From Lycorma delicatula (lineage: Eukaryota > Arthropoda > Insecta > Hemiptera > Fulgoridae), in the NCBI RefSeq assembly GCF_047948215.1, contig NC_134465.1, positions 47,647,946 through 47,711,945 on the forward strand: a DNA stretch of 64,000 nt, given 5' to 3'. Shown here piece after piece: positions 36,266 to 49,186 of this stretch. How positions within the stretch are numbered: the stretch's first letter is position 1; every line of letters begins with the position of its first letter. The position numbers were made by a program, and so were the translations under genes. The notes below the pieces were generated by a model. That model saw nothing but the letters and a program-made list of their open reading frames with translations. It had not been told where the DNA came from and made no database searches.

Positions 36266-37568
36266 CATGATGTTCAACTTATAAGAGGCCCCATCACTTA
36301 ATTTAGTTTATAAATAATAATTTATTTGCAAACAAATTATATAAGTGTATAATTCACAGAAAGTGTTGAAAATGGTGTCAATCCACTTTTATGCATCTGT
36401 CAACATGTTTGACCATTTTCCTGGCTACTCCTGTTAGCTATACCCTGTCTATTTCCTAGACAGCACTGGTCATGTTTGTCTTCAATTCCTGCAGGATGTG
36501 TGGATTGCCTCCCAATAATCAATTTCATTTAAGTAATCCCAAAGAAAAAAATCTAGACTAGTCAGATAAGAGAATCTTGGTGACCACAATCCTTTAGAAA
36601 TGATTCTTCCACCAAAAACACCCTGTAACATCATAATAAAGCAAGTTGTATGGCAAGTGGCAATATCCTGTTGCAACCAATAGTCAAACTCATCCTCTTG
36701 CAGTAAGGATATGAACTGTTGGATAACTTCTAGGTAGACAGCAGCATCCAGTTTTTTCAAAAAAAGCAAGGGTCCTATTACTTGTCACCTTGAAACCGCA
36801 CACCATACAGCATTTTTTGTGGGCGTTGGAGAAATTCAAAGAAAATGTGTGTTTTTTCAGTACCCCAGGTCCGATGATAGTTCTGAATATTAACATACCC
36901 ATCAAGATAAAACCACACTACAGCTGTGAAAAACTCTTTATCTAAAATGCCAATGCTACCTCTATCTAATTAAGTTCTTGAACTGTTGATAGTAATTAAA
37001 CCTTTTACCATAATCAGCATTAGTTAGCTCATGGAAAACCTGCATTTGATACTTGGGATAACATTATAGAATTTTCATCACTACAGTGTGTGCTGAACCT
37101 AGTGAAATATTATTTTCCCGGTTTAGTCTTTGCAAAGATTTTAGAGGAGATTTGTAACTGCCACTTTAACATCCTGTATAATCTGCAATGTTAAAACTGA
37201 CCTGTACTGGGCATGTTTATAATCACACATCAAACCTGTTTCACAAAACTTTTTATTTTTAACTAACTTCTGAATAACACTTTTTACTGATGCTTACTTT
37301 TCAAATTTTTCCTTGAATTTTCAGTGACACACCATATAAGACTTCATCTCTAAATAAGTTTCCATCACTAATAAATGTTCTTCAACAGTTAACCATATTT
37401 TAACAAACAACAACATATGATTACACAACCTTGTTCAAAAGCCGATGCATGACCCAGACTGACAATATTCAAATGTGTAGGCAATAAACAGTCTTCCCCA
37501 TGCATTTTAACAAAAATATGCATGTAATATAAACTATTGATGGTGCCTCTTTGAAGTTGAACACCCTG
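36266..37568 (-). mobile_element. mariner-type (QQD/WPP class) transposon, decayed full-length copy
   Basis: Bounded by TA dinucleotides and imperfect inverted ends (CATGATGTTCAACTTATAAG left; CAGGGTGTTCAACTTCAAAG as the complement of the right), 1303 bp. The minus strand carries DGYVNIQNYHR, CFFEK, EVIQQFISLLQEDEFDYWLQ and QQDIATCHTT (second catalytic Asp, about 36650). GGRIISKGLW and LDFFLWDYLNE follow. Stops and frameshifts throughout. Confidence 0.85.
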
Positions 37569-37957
37569 TATTTCTTCTTTTTTTGTATAAAACAAATAAA
37601 CCTATAAAATATATTATTAAAAATAAAAAAGTTAAAAATAAATTTGACCACCGAGGCATATATAAAATGAAATGTAATCATACATATATATATTTTTTAA
37701 GTTTTTAAATTTTTGTATAAGCTATTAAATTATGATAAATTTAGAAGTTTTTAATAAAATTTAATTAGTTTAAAAAAATTAACATAAGATATAAATGAAT
37801 AATTGATATGGTATTACTTATTGCGAGTTATGATGTTTTTTTCAAATATGTACATAAATATAATGCAGTTGATGATGCAAATTAGGTTTGCAAAATCGCT
37901 TCTGCTTATGTAATGAAATAAGGAAGTCACCCTATTTCATTTATTCTGCACTTGGGT
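37569..37957. other. AT-rich LARS1 intron, no gene seen
   Basis: No exon or motif recognised before the inverted repeat that starts at 37958. Confidence 0.4.
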
Positions 37958-38458
<501 letters not shown>

Positions 38459-39307
38459 GGCAAATTAGAAGCATTGCATAGAAAAAGCTGTTTAAAGATA
38501 ATATCTGCGTACCACACAGTCTCCGAGGAAGCGACCAAAGCCCTGGCGGGGCTTATGCCTATAGATTCATTAAAATATGCCTATAGAGTTCATGAAAATC
38601 TGGCAAGAGCGTTGTGACAGAGAAACGAAGGGACAATGGACGTACTACTTAATCAATGAGTGGAAGATAGGGAAGTTGATGTAAAGAGGGTAAACAAGAA
38701 GTTGCACACATGGGAGGAGTCCTGACTTGGAGCAAGGCGCTTAAGGGTGCCGGGAAGGACAGGCTCATGACCAACCACCTTGGGGGTCTCCTGAGCATCT
38801 GGAGGTTGCCTTGGTGCAATTAGGCTGTGGGCACTTCCCTGAATCCCGATGGTGTGCTCACTGTATCTTTGGAGCAACGATAGTGGCTGAAAATGGTAAA
38901 TGTTATTTTGTGTACATTGCTGGGTGTGAGTTTGTGTGAGGAGTGTGGTGTGATTTTTGTTTGTGATTGTTGCGAGTGTTTCCTTAACTTTTGTTCTATG
39001 TTTTTCTTTTCTGATACAGATGCACATGTGATGTTTTTGGTTGTTGATTGTATGGGTTTTCACATATATTAGTGATATCCAATTGTGTTTAAGGGCATTA
39101 TTCCCCCCTCCTGAAGTAATGCCACATCAGCAGTTTCCAGGAGGGGTGGAGGTTTAATCGGTAGGGCACAGGCACACATACGGTCTTACTACCATCTTGT
39201 GGAACCAGTTAGCGAATCCGACATTGCCTAGGCACCTGTAAATGGGGTTCCTCCACCTCTTAAAAAAAATCAAAAAAAGTTAAGAACTGAATAGATTTAA
39301 CACTTAC

Positions 39308-39529
39308 CTCACTTTTTGATAATGTAAATACATGTCCCAGATGAAGTCGTCCATTCATATAAGGGAATGGAAAAGTAACAAGAAATTTTTCTTTTTTTGA
39401 ATTCGGTTTAAAATCTTTAGGAGCATCACATTCATATATTTTTTGTTTAGCCCATTTTTCTTGTATTTGTTTTTCTATTTTTTGAAGATATTCTACTTTA
39501 AACGTACCTTTACGTTCTTGAACTGATGT
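39308..39529 (-). CDS. LARS1: LARS1 exon 2: N-terminus and HIGH-type motif of cytosolic leucyl-tRNA synthetase
   Basis: Leucyl-tRNA synthetase attaches leucine to tRNA-Leu in the cytosol using ATP. This exon encodes residues 2-75. It contains the class I signature region [14 protein letters not shown], with HLGH (residues 64-67) as the HIGH-type ATP-binding motif. The exon is bounded by a TTTTTAG acceptor and a GTAAGTG donor, is 222 bp and is in phase 0 at both ends. The similarity to animal LARS1 is continuous and there are no stops. In mammals LARS1 also takes part in leucine sensing for mTORC1; nothing in this exon tests that. Confidence 0.97.
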
Positions 39530-39874
39530 CTAAAAAAAAAAAATTTGCAAATAATAACACGAATTAAATTAGTGTAATTACAATTTAATTCATAATTAAA
39601 TTATTGAAATTCAAGGGACAATAATATCAGTACAGCTCAGTAGAATGGAAAACCCTGGTCTAAGGGGCAAACCAGGAATAGTCTTATGGCAATGCAAATA
39701 GAGTAGCATCTCTAATTTTTGTTTTTCAACATACATATGTTACAGGACTGCTGAATTATTTCATTATACTGCTTGTGTTTTAGGGTTTACATTGAAATTA
39801 ATATTAATAATTTTAATTAAGCAATTGTATAATAAAAATATTTCATATCTAACCCAAACAATATAAATATAATA

Positions 39875-40719
39875 TGAAGAGCAACTGAAAAATAATGCAC
39901 ACTCACTAATAACTCATAAATGGAAATAAATATTAAAATGAAACAAAAGAGGCTGAAACTGCATTTTACTGGCTCCCCAAAACATACCTTTACTTTTCAA
40001 TATAATCTCCACATTAATGGCTAAAATGAAATGAATGCCATTAAGGTTCCTCTTAAAATTCAGAAAGAAGTGATAATCGCCAGGTCACTAAATCAGCTAC
40101 ATATGGAGGGTGTGGAACGGCTTCAAGTATCAACTTAACAAGAGCTTTGACAATAGCACATGGAATGTGTGACTGAGCATTATTATATTCCAGGATCAAG
40201 TGAATGAATTTTTAAACATGACACATTTGTCTTTTCAAGTGTCTTTATTTACTATGGAAAATTCAGGTATTCTAGATACTCCACTGCATAACTACTTTTC
40301 GTATTCCAGAACTCTGTTAAGAGAGGTATTTTTGTTTTATCACTCTCATGGGTAAAATCTTGCTGCCCACCTAATTCATAGCAGTACGATCTACAGTTTT
40401 ATCACCTGATAAACAGCTTGTAAACAATGATGAATGTTTCTAGGATTTATTTTTACAGCTGTTAAAAATTCAATTATAGTAATTTTTTATTGATTAATGA
40501 TTATTCAAAATAATTTTAATATTGTTTTAAATACACTGACATAATAGCACATTCGACTCCTTGACAAAAGCTATTGACAATGAATGAGTAGACAGAGTTG
40601 AATAAGACTTGGCAAGCATGTAGTGAGGAATGTAGATTCAGTATGACGGTATATGTCACTCTGTATGTTTTGTTCCTCTTGTTATATACAACTGCGCATT
40701 ACTTATCAGTCATCACTTG
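39875..40719 (-). mobile_element. mariner, internally deleted (845 bp)
   Basis: Inverted ends (TGAAGAGCAACTGAAAAATA left; CAAGTGATGACTGATAAGTA as complement of the right) next to TA on both sides. Minus-strand remnants include PGDYHFFLNFKRNLNGIHF and a CGDYIEK tail. Related by ends and 3' part to the fragment at 41397-41640 and probably to the 52255 copy. No catalytic domain. Confidence 0.72.
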
Positions 40720-41396
40720 TAAAACATAAACTTATATTAAAACTCAATTAACTTTTCAACATTGGTTAAAAAATGGATTATTCAATTACATATATTATAT
40801 TAGTTAATTACATATTATTCTATTGGTTAATGGATTATTGGTTATTAATGGAGCTACATTACTCAATTATATGTGAAAAATTAATAAAAATTATATGCGA
40901 GATTAGTACACAGATTCATCAATACATAGCTTTTAATCTTTAAAAATGAAATGTTTTTTTAATATTGTATTGATCAACTGAGTAATGTTTATACCTTGAT
41001 GCATACAATGAAAACTATAAATTATGTTCAGTAAATATGAAAAAATTAGTGCTATTCAATAAATAAATTACAAAAACAAAATTGTCAAAATTAAATGAAA
41101 ATTTCTACATTAAAACATAATGCTATTATTTCTTCTGCTTAGGTATTGAATTAACGAATGCTACTGTTATTACAATAAATACAAGTTTTAATTACATCTT
41201 ATATATCCTAATAAAAAAATTCTGCAATAAAAAATTACCTTGTGTTTTTTTTTAGTTTATTTTTAATATTTATTTTATAAATAAATACAAAAAAAAGGAT
41301 TATTAAAGAAAGATCATGGATTAGAGGAGCATTTAGTAACAAGTGTCATGCTTTAACCAATGTTCTTAGCAATTCAGCCAACAATAATCTTAGTTA

Positions 41397-41640
41397 TGAG
41401 GAATGACTGAAATGTAATGCACTGTCACAAATAATACTCAAGTGAAACAAATGAAGCACAATAGTACATTTTACTTGCTATAAAAATGAACATTTGCTAC
41501 ATCCCCATTTATAGCTACACATTTCTGCCAGTGGTGAATCAGTTTTCTCGTTCCATCAATGAAAAATGCTGGCAGGCTTCCTTGATCATTTGATAATTTT
41601 ACAGCATCTTTCAATTCATCATCCACCACATGAAATCGGG
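41397..41640 (-). pseudogene. mariner 3'-end fragment
   Basis: Begins after TA with TGAGGAATGACTGAAATGTA. The minus strand encodes VDDELKDAVKLSNDQGSLPA, FFIDGTRKLIHHWQKCVAIN and GDVANV, a mariner transposase C-terminus. The other end is absent. Confidence 0.7.
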
Positions 41641-42502
41641 GTATTCAACATCTACATGAAATGAATACCCTTATACATAGTTTTGTAGCTGTGAGGTACA
41701 CACATTTGAAAATATAAATTTATAAACTTTGCTGTACTTGTTTTAATAATATAACAGATCAGGAAATCTTAACAAAAAAAGATCCACATGTTCAGAGAAC
41801 AAAAATAAAGTGCGATAAGAATAGCTTGTTAAATTTAGAAAATATAAACACATAGATGGAGAGTATTTCTGCCTGGTTATTAAAAATACTGTTTACACTT
41901 CTAACTGTACAAGTGAAGGGATTAAGGGAACTGTGATATAACATTGTAGGTTGACTATCCAGCAAGCTATTCCCTATCCAGTACAACTAAGCTTTCTAAA
42001 CTTTCATGAATAACTATTTTTGAATATAAAATATGATAATGAATGCTTTTGCAATTGTATGAAAGGTGAAATTTTATGCTTTACAAATTATAATTTTGTG
42101 ATTTCACTGTTTGCACTAGAATTTCATCATAAACAAAATAACTAAACATTTCCATCATTAAAGAGATCTACCAACAATACAAGGTTTATTATTTTCAGTG
42201 GGAAATATTCTACACAATAATCTGTAACTTTAAACATGTTTGAAATTTATAAAAGGGTAGTGTAACCATCAGACTGTACGAAAGGCTTGAATGACACAAT
42301 CTTTCAACAAGAAAAAATCTACAAAAGCTTTTGATAAACTCATCTTTTCATAAACATACATAAACTAATTTACAATTCCAATATGTTCATAAATACGAAA
42401 GTTTAATAACCCAAAAAAGTCAAAGGACGTAGGTTATCGTACCGGATGTTTAATAATGATTTATTACTTGAAACAGCACAAAAAATTATAAAATGATCTT
42501 AC
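41641..42502. other. LARS1 first intron near the promoter, no gene seen
   Basis: AT-rich, no transposon motif recognised. A 40-bp patch at 42420-42450 is slightly richer in CG dinucleotides. Regulatory function is possible but not shown. Confidence 0.35.
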
Positions 42503-42505
42503 CAT
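42503..42505 (-). CDS. LARS1: LARS1 coding exon 1 (start codon only)
   Basis: The minus strand reads ATG immediately followed by a GTAAGAT donor, so the only coding bases of this exon are the initiator codon. Joined to the next exon it gives [10 protein letters not shown], which fits the start of animal cytosolic leucyl-tRNA synthetases. An in-frame TAA lies a short way upstream of the ATG, so the frame cannot extend further 5'. The 5'UTR should continue to higher coordinates (roughly 42506-42600), but its start cannot be seen. This exon is inferred from the fit of frame and donor; a spliced transcript would settle it. Confidence 0.75.
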
Positions 42506-45443
42506 ATTAATAAATATGTATCTTTTATTTAATTATTTCAAAAACTGCATTTACAACAACACAAGTGTCACAAAATTGCATTACACGTGTCTTAATTCTA
42601 ACCTAACTTATTAATCCTAACTACACGACCATTCACCAGGGTAAGTACATATCGAGTTACCAACAACAGGAACAAAATGTAAAAAAAATTACTTTCTGTT
42701 ATTTTTGCAGCAAGTTATTAATAATGTTAATAAATAATTAATATATAAGTAACAAATCTTGTCCAAAAAAATTACTAATTACACAATTATAATATGTTGG
42801 GATGGTAATCATATACAATTTATTATGACTTCTGATAAGAATGTCCACTACTTTAGTGTTGGTAGTGTGATAAGAGCAGATTAATAGTTAGTCTTCGTTA
42901 TGGGAGCTTTGGATGTCTTTTGATGTAGAAGTTTTAAATGTGATAAACTTTGCTTCCTGTTTTTGTTTTTATTTGTATTAAAATCGGCTTATTTTTTATT
43001 TACCCTTTTTGATTTGAATTTTAGTATCATTTTAAACAATTTTAATAATATAATTTGGAATTTTATTTCTGATTAATCAGGTGATATTTTAACTAGAATT
43101 GCATCAATTTAGTTACAGGATAACGAGCGTGATATTATATAATTAGTTGTTAAATTCATTAATGTACGTCATAACGTGCTGAAAGTATAGTTCACTGTAC
43201 TGAAAACTAGTTGATCTTTACCCCTCTTTTGTCTGATAAGTAATTGACCGAAAAGTAGATTACTGTTTAAATAATCCACTTCCACAATCTCAGTCTGTTC
43301 TACATATCAAAACAACTTTGTAAGTACTTGCATAAGTTTATTTATTTTCATTATAATTATTTAGTTAATTTATTTTATTGTAATTTTTTACTTATTTGTC
43401 AAATAAACCACTTATTTTTTTATAGTTTTTGCAATAAAATTGACATTTTGTTAAGTATAAGTAAACTTTGTTATGCATGTTTTGACCAAATGGAAGTGAC
43501 CTAATTATTATTTTTTAATTTAAAATTAAAACAGTTTAAACTTTTTAATTATGAAATTTAATGTAAATTAAAACAAGAATTGTTGCAAAAATGTTTAAAC
43601 AAATTTCTGTTAGTTAAAAGAAAAGAAGAAAAAAGGAAAAGTGTGAAGTTTCTAAAGATGAATTAGGATATCTAATAAAATTTTTTCAACCTTCTTTCAG
43701 TATATAAACTTATATGTTTATTATGTATTTTTATTTTTAATAGATATTTTTATGCATTAAAATACAGATTAATCAGTAACAGTAGTTGAATGGTTATCAT
43801 ATTATTATTTGGATGACCAAATGGATTCGTATATAAATTTTGTAATGATTGTAAAACATATGACTACAGAAAAAAAAAGGTTTATTGTCTTTATCTGTTG
43901 GTTATATTGTAAAATGAAATCTGTTGAAAAATGTAATTTTTAAAAATCTCTTTTTTTAGTAAATTACTTACCTATTAAGCAGGTTATATTTCTTTTTAAT
44001 TAATTTAATATGTACTTTCAATTTCTAATTAATGAAATCAAGACAGCTCTCTCCAGTAGTCTTCCCTATTTAATCATTTTGTGTTAAAAAGTAGAGTTGA
44101 GTTAAGCTACCTTTGGATTAAATATTTACTTAGATGCCTTATATAAATTAGTTTCCAATGGTGATCTCACCAAACAGTGATAGTTAAGTTGAATTTTTTT
44201 TTCAGATGCAGCAAGAATCCAGGAATAGATTTTCTTAAGTTAAGTTTATACCTGTTCTTGGGTATCATTATTACCTGGAGGAACAGTAATTTTTTGTAGT
44301 GTATATTTTAATTAGTAAACACAAAATTATTGTGATATGCTTCCAATAGTACCATATCTGTTCCTTATTCTGAGTAAATGATACCTGATTTCCTGAGAAG
44401 TTGATGGAATCGTGTTATCTCCTTCCTGAAGGGGCTTTGGATAATCTTGGAGAACCCTTTTAGATGTTTATTTCTCAGTTTCTGTGGAGTCATTACTATG
44501 CTATTCTTTCTCATTATCCAACCTTTTCTGTTATCCTTGATTCATCCTTGAATGGATGTTTTATAGACTTTTCTGGATGGTGAAGGATTTAGGTACTTGT
44601 AAACTGTTGCTTTCTTGGTATTTGTGTGGTTTGTTAAGAGCAGCCTTGTCTACAGACCTGTCTGAAAATTCTGCTTTCTAGTACAAATTACTCTTTATTT
44701 TGGATAGTCACTGTTAATCAATGTTCTTTGACATACCTTTGTAAAAAGTAGCAGACAATAATATTTAAGACAAAGGAAATCATTATTTCCAGTAATTTAT
44801 GCTAAGATTTATTTAAATAAATGCTAAGTCTTTTCTGTAATCATGAGCCTGGACATGTAAATGATGGACTTTTGTACTACATCAACTTGAATACAAGTCA
44901 TGACCCCAGTGTAAGACATGGTCATTTCAGGCTGGTGTAGCCTAAGTTACACCTTAGGATATTCCTCAAAACTTTTGAATGAAGATATTTAAGATGTATT
45001 AAATATAATCAAATTAGCATAATATATAAGCCAAATTCTTCTTCAGTTATTTTATCAACTTACTGTCATCCGTTTCTACCTGTTACATTTTTGTTGACAA
45101 ATTATTATTTACATTTCTTTGTATTTAATTAGATTTTCTGTATTTTAGATTATTTTTAAATTGCATTTTTGTACATTCTTAATTCATATTCAGTGAAAAG
45201 TTGTTTGAATGCTTGATTCATTTTAACAGTCTTATTTATTACAACAATAATTTACTGTAAATCAAATTTTGTTTGAGTCATTGATTGAAGCTTTACTAGT
45301 ATTCAAAATATAATTAAATCATGAATAATGGCTTAAAACCATTTTAATTTAGTTTATTAAAGTTGATACAACTTTTAAATTATAATTATACATTTTATAG
45401 GTAATTTCTTATATATATTACAAGTAAAATGTTCATTTTTTAG
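42506..45443. promoter_or_regulatory. Divergent upstream region between LARS1 and GNPDA
   Basis: The start codons of two housekeeping genes point away from each other across about 2.96 kb, so both promoters should lie here. The region is AT-rich and contains no transposon that I recognise, unlike the introns on either side. A good splice donor (CTTT then GTAAGTA, GT at 43320) could end a non-coding first exon of GNPDA, whose first coding exon begins just after an acceptor at 45443. I cannot identify core promoter elements with confidence. The promoter role is inference from position. Confidence 0.45.
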
Positions 45444-45461
45444 GTTGGAATAAAAGTCAAG

Positions 45462-45585
45462 ATGAGGTTAGTGATACTACCTACACCTAATGAAGTAACA
45501 GAATGGTCGGCAAAATATCTTGTCCAGAAAGTTAGAGATTTCAAACCTGGACCGAATAGATATTTTAATTTAGGTCTACCATCAG
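45462..45585 (+). CDS. GNPDA1: GNPDA coding exon 1: glucosamine-6-phosphate deaminase N-terminus
   Basis: Glucosamine-6-phosphate deaminase (oscillin) converts GlcN6P to fructose-6-phosphate plus ammonia in the cytosol, linking amino-sugar breakdown to glycolysis. The exon follows an acceptor at 45443 with 18 bases of 5'UTR. It starts MRLVILPTPNEVTEWSAKYL and ends YFNLGLPSG, the strand and loop that begin the phosphosugar-binding fold. It encodes residues 1-41 plus one base. The donor is GTATAT. Animals have GNPDA1 and GNPDA2 paralogues, and this insect copy cannot be assigned to either, so the symbol is the family name. Confidence 0.95.
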
Positions 45586-45863
45586 GTATATGTTGTATTT
45601 TTAATGTTGCATTTTTTTTTTAATGCCATTCATAAAAGCTTATACTTTCTTGACTCAGAAATTGGGTTAAATTAAATTCTATTTAAATTCCACCTATAAA
45701 GATGCTAGATAATTTATGTGAATTTGAACATCTATATTACAGGATATTCTAGCTTCTAGGATTCAGTGAACTATAGGTTCTGAAGGTTTTTGGCCTGATA
45801 CTAACTGCGAAACTTTAAAGGTTTACTTTAAAGCTGTGTAATCTATAATGGTGATATAATTTA

Positions 45864-46943
45864 CAATGATTTTTCATTAATTAAAGATGAAAATTACTGT
45901 AGAAAAATTATTTATTAAATGAGAATGAAACTAATAAAACTTTTCAACATAATCCTTGACTACATTTAGGCATTTATCTCTTCCTTCTGCCAGCTTTCTT
46001 ATTCCAGTAGTAAAGAATTGTTCACCTCAATGTCCGAGTCAAACATTGTTGGTCTCCTTATTGTTACCAAACTCACTGTCAAGTAAAAAGTGTTTGAGAG
46101 AAATAAATTAAAAAAAATCTGAGATCAGGACTGTAAGGCGGATGTGACAACTCCTTCTAACCCAATTTTAATAGCTTCTCATGTCTTTTGAGTATAATGG
46201 GGATGGGCATTATCATGTAGAATAAGTACAGCTTTTAAGACAGAACTGGTAATTTTCTTCTTTATTGGGGGTTTCACTATGTTTTCTAGCAAGTCATAAT
46301 AGTACTCAGTTGATTGTTCTTCCGAATGATTGCAATAAACTGGGACTTATAGTCTCAAAACACCTATTATCTTCACTATACTGACTGATACATAGGTTTT
46401 GAATTTTTTTCTGGCAGGCAAATTGGTGTTTCCAGTCCATACTTCGATGTTCAGGTTTCGGCTTAAAATGATGTAAGTTTAATCACAAATTTGTTACATG
46501 ATCTTAAAAAAACATTACCATCTACTGAAAACCACCATTTAAGTTTTGTACAAATGTGAATTTGGTTGGTATTGTGATTTTCAGTCAACCATCTTGAAAT
46601 CCACCTCTACTCACACTACAGATTTTAGTAATTTACCAAATTTACACATGTCTCTTCTTGTGAATAAGATCATTAAGAATAAAATAATTTCAGTTAGCAT
46701 TATATCTGCAGAAAACAAAAATTATATTGCAGCATGCTGTTTTTCCATGATACACATTTCAAGCTGAACCGACAATTTGAAATAAACAAAAGAGGTTATA
46801 ATAATGGAAGCTTTTTTGAACAGCTAATGTATTTTATGTCAGTAGTGTCAACTTGAACATGAGACAATTTTAACGCACTCTATTGAATAGCTATAGTTTT
46901 TCCATTGTTACAATTTGTTTCTTTAATTATTGAATGACCCTTG
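45864..46943 (-). mobile_element. mariner, decayed (1080 bp) in GNPDA intron 1
   Basis: Inverted ends CAATGATTTTTCATTAATTA (left) and the complement of CAAGGGTCATTCAATAATTA (right). The minus strand carries broken C-terminal transposase: LSHPPYSPDL near 46140, then RKLAEGRDKCLNVVKDYVEK near 45950-46010. Frameshifts throughout. End similarity suggests kinship with the 7534-8797 copy. Confidence 0.75.
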
Positions 46944-47479
46944 AACAATCCATATGTAATCTTGATGGTTCCTACTTTTTTTTTTTATTGTTTAAAAAGC
47001 ATGTTAGTAGTGAATATTTGTATTAGCTTTCGAATGTTTGCCATTATAAACTTTATTGCTGGAACTACAAATATTATTAATTGCATGTTGTACAGTAAAA
47101 CTATATACACCAACAAAAGACAGTTCTGTAATTACCTGTTGCTTGAAATAAGATTACGTAATAGAAGACTCCAAATATTGAACACTTTGTACAATGAACA
47201 AAAAAAGAAGTCATAAAATAATTTGTGTTTTAATTTTTACACTTGTTATAAAAATATCCTGTATTGTAGTATTGTATTCAAGAAAATGTTTACATTTACA
47301 TATGTAGGTGTTTATCTGTATTCTATTCTTTATTATTTATTCTTGTATTCTATTCTATTGTTTATCTATAGAAGATTGAATAATATGATAATTCAACGTA
47401 TGCATTTACAATTGATATTTGTTTATTCAACCACATACACAGTCTTAGAGCCAATTTAATGTACTGTATACTGTAAAAG

Positions 47480-47888
47480 TAATTTTCAGTCAAGTGGAAA
47501 TATTTTCAAAAACCGTATAAAGGGCGTTTATAAAAACTGTCTCAAATATTCAGAGAATACTCCTCAAATTGAATTAAAGAAAAAACGTTATATCAACATA
47601 CGTCCAGAAATGCTTTATGTTAAAAATACAAAATGGCTATGCACCATTTTGTATTTTTAACAAAAATTTATTTCTCAGGAATGGTTAATCATATTGAGCT
47701 GAAATTTCATATACTGCTAGGGTACCTAGAGGTTTACCTGTGTAAAATAATGAACCTGATCTCTCAGTCCATTCAAAATGGTGGCCATTTTGAAATGCTA
47801 GCGCAGTCTAAGCATCAGTACATGACATCTTTTTAAGCGAATTGGAGTTTCGTACTTTACAGTCGACAGTTTGGAGGACACTTAACAA
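47480..47888. repeat. Possible DNA-transposon terminal region
   Basis: GGGCGTTTATAAAAACTGTC near 47520 and an AAAATGGTGGCCATTTTG palindrome near 47777 look like non-coding ends of a DNA transposon whose damaged transposase may be the one at 47990-48425. This connection is inference. Confidence 0.3.
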
Positions 47889-47985
47889 AGCCCACTGGGC
47901 TAGTCTAGTGGTTAACTTGTCATTGCAGATCAGCTGATTTCGAAGTCAAGAGTTCTGAGATTCAAATCCTTGTAAAATAAATGTG
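47889..47985 (+). mobile_element. SINE tRNA-like head, isolated
   Basis: CCCACTGGGCTAGTCTAGTG with an A-box (TAGTCTAGTGG, 47901-47911) and a B-box (GATTCAAATCC, 47959-47969), parallel to the heads at 25707 and 53571 (CAGCTGATTT shared with the 25707 copy). The SINE body does not follow; sequence continues into transposase-like DNA. It does not fold as a complete tRNA gene by eye (no paired acceptor stem), so I call it a SINE head. Confidence 0.65.
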
Positions 47986-47989
47986 GCCT

Positions 47990-48425
47990 TATCGCTAAAA
48001 ATATGTTGTTTAATAATTAGGATCTGCACAAATATTGTTCATCATAACTTTGCCAGAACACAAGTCATCAATCGTAGTCGTATTTATTATGTTCTTGCAC
48101 CTTACAAATTTTGAAGGGTTTGAAATTTTCACTTTTTAATGTTCAAATCGCTAATGTTATGTTCTCATGCTGCAATCTAAGTTGAGGAATGATGATCTCA
48201 GTAAATTTTTGCATAAATCTGTTGCAGATTTAGGCCTCCCTGGTTTTCCCGTATTATTAATGTTCCCTGTTTCTTCAAATTGGTTTTTGATACTGTACCT
48301 TTTGAAATAGGGTTAGGATCATTAAATGTTGCATTGAACGATTGACAAAATTTCACCTAACTGTTATCACCAAAGCCACTCATTAAAAGTGTGACCCTCT
48401 CCTGTTCACTAAGTGACATGTTGGT
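47990..48425 (-). pseudogene. DDE-transposase N-terminal fragment (Tc1/mariner-like)
   Basis: The minus strand from 48420 gives MSLSEQERVTLLMSGFGDNS, then FNATFNDPNPISKGTVSKT, a helix-turn-helix start typical of insect Tc1/mariner-like transposases. It ends LSDKATFIL next to the SINE head, equivalent to the FSDEATF box with the first catalytic Asp. The middle is degraded. Confidence 0.65.
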
Positions 48426-49186
48426 AGCTATGGCAGTTAGAACAAAAAAAATTAATTCAGTAAAAAAGCAATTACAATTAAGGTAAAAAAGATGTAAATA
48501 TCAAAAGTGTTTTACAAACATAGTAAGGGTAGACAAAATCAGTTAGTCAACCAATCACAATAAATTCTCATAAGAAACTTAGCAGTGGAGTAATAATCAC
48601 TAAACAGAATATTACACAACAGTGAAGTAAGCTTCATTTTTTCAAGAGATTATCAATGATCATCATGATTAGGTAACAAATAATTTTGTTAAAATTATTT
48701 ATTAAAAATAAATTTTAAATCAGTTTAATTTTTTTTTTTAATTTAATTTGTTAATTTGAACTTACTAAATTTAGTAATTTTCAAAACCCAGACTTTTACT
48801 CTGCCGCCATTTTGGATACAGATATACCAACTTTTTATTTATACCATTTTTCTTGTCTTAAAAGACTTTTAAAATGATTATCACACAAAGGGTGTTACCA
48901 TTTAAAATATTTGAGTTACAACCCCTGAGCCATCTCCCAAGAAGGGGTTGAAATTTTATTTCTCGTCAAAATGTAAAAGTATTCTATCTCGGTTTTAAAG
49001 TTGTTGAGGGGTTTCCATACTGTTTACTTGCCTATACATATAAGTTGGTTTACATGTAATCTACATTTACATTTAAATTTACTGATATGTATTTTTTCAA
49101 GAATATCATTTCTCTGTTATTGTTATTTATTTCAATTATTGTAAATAACAGTAATCGTGTATATTTATTTTTTATAAGATGATTAG

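Noticed and set aside
46941..47459. Open frames of 78-91 codons between mariner and SINE head
   Set aside because: No motif, and composition follows AT-rich intron; no support for a gene.
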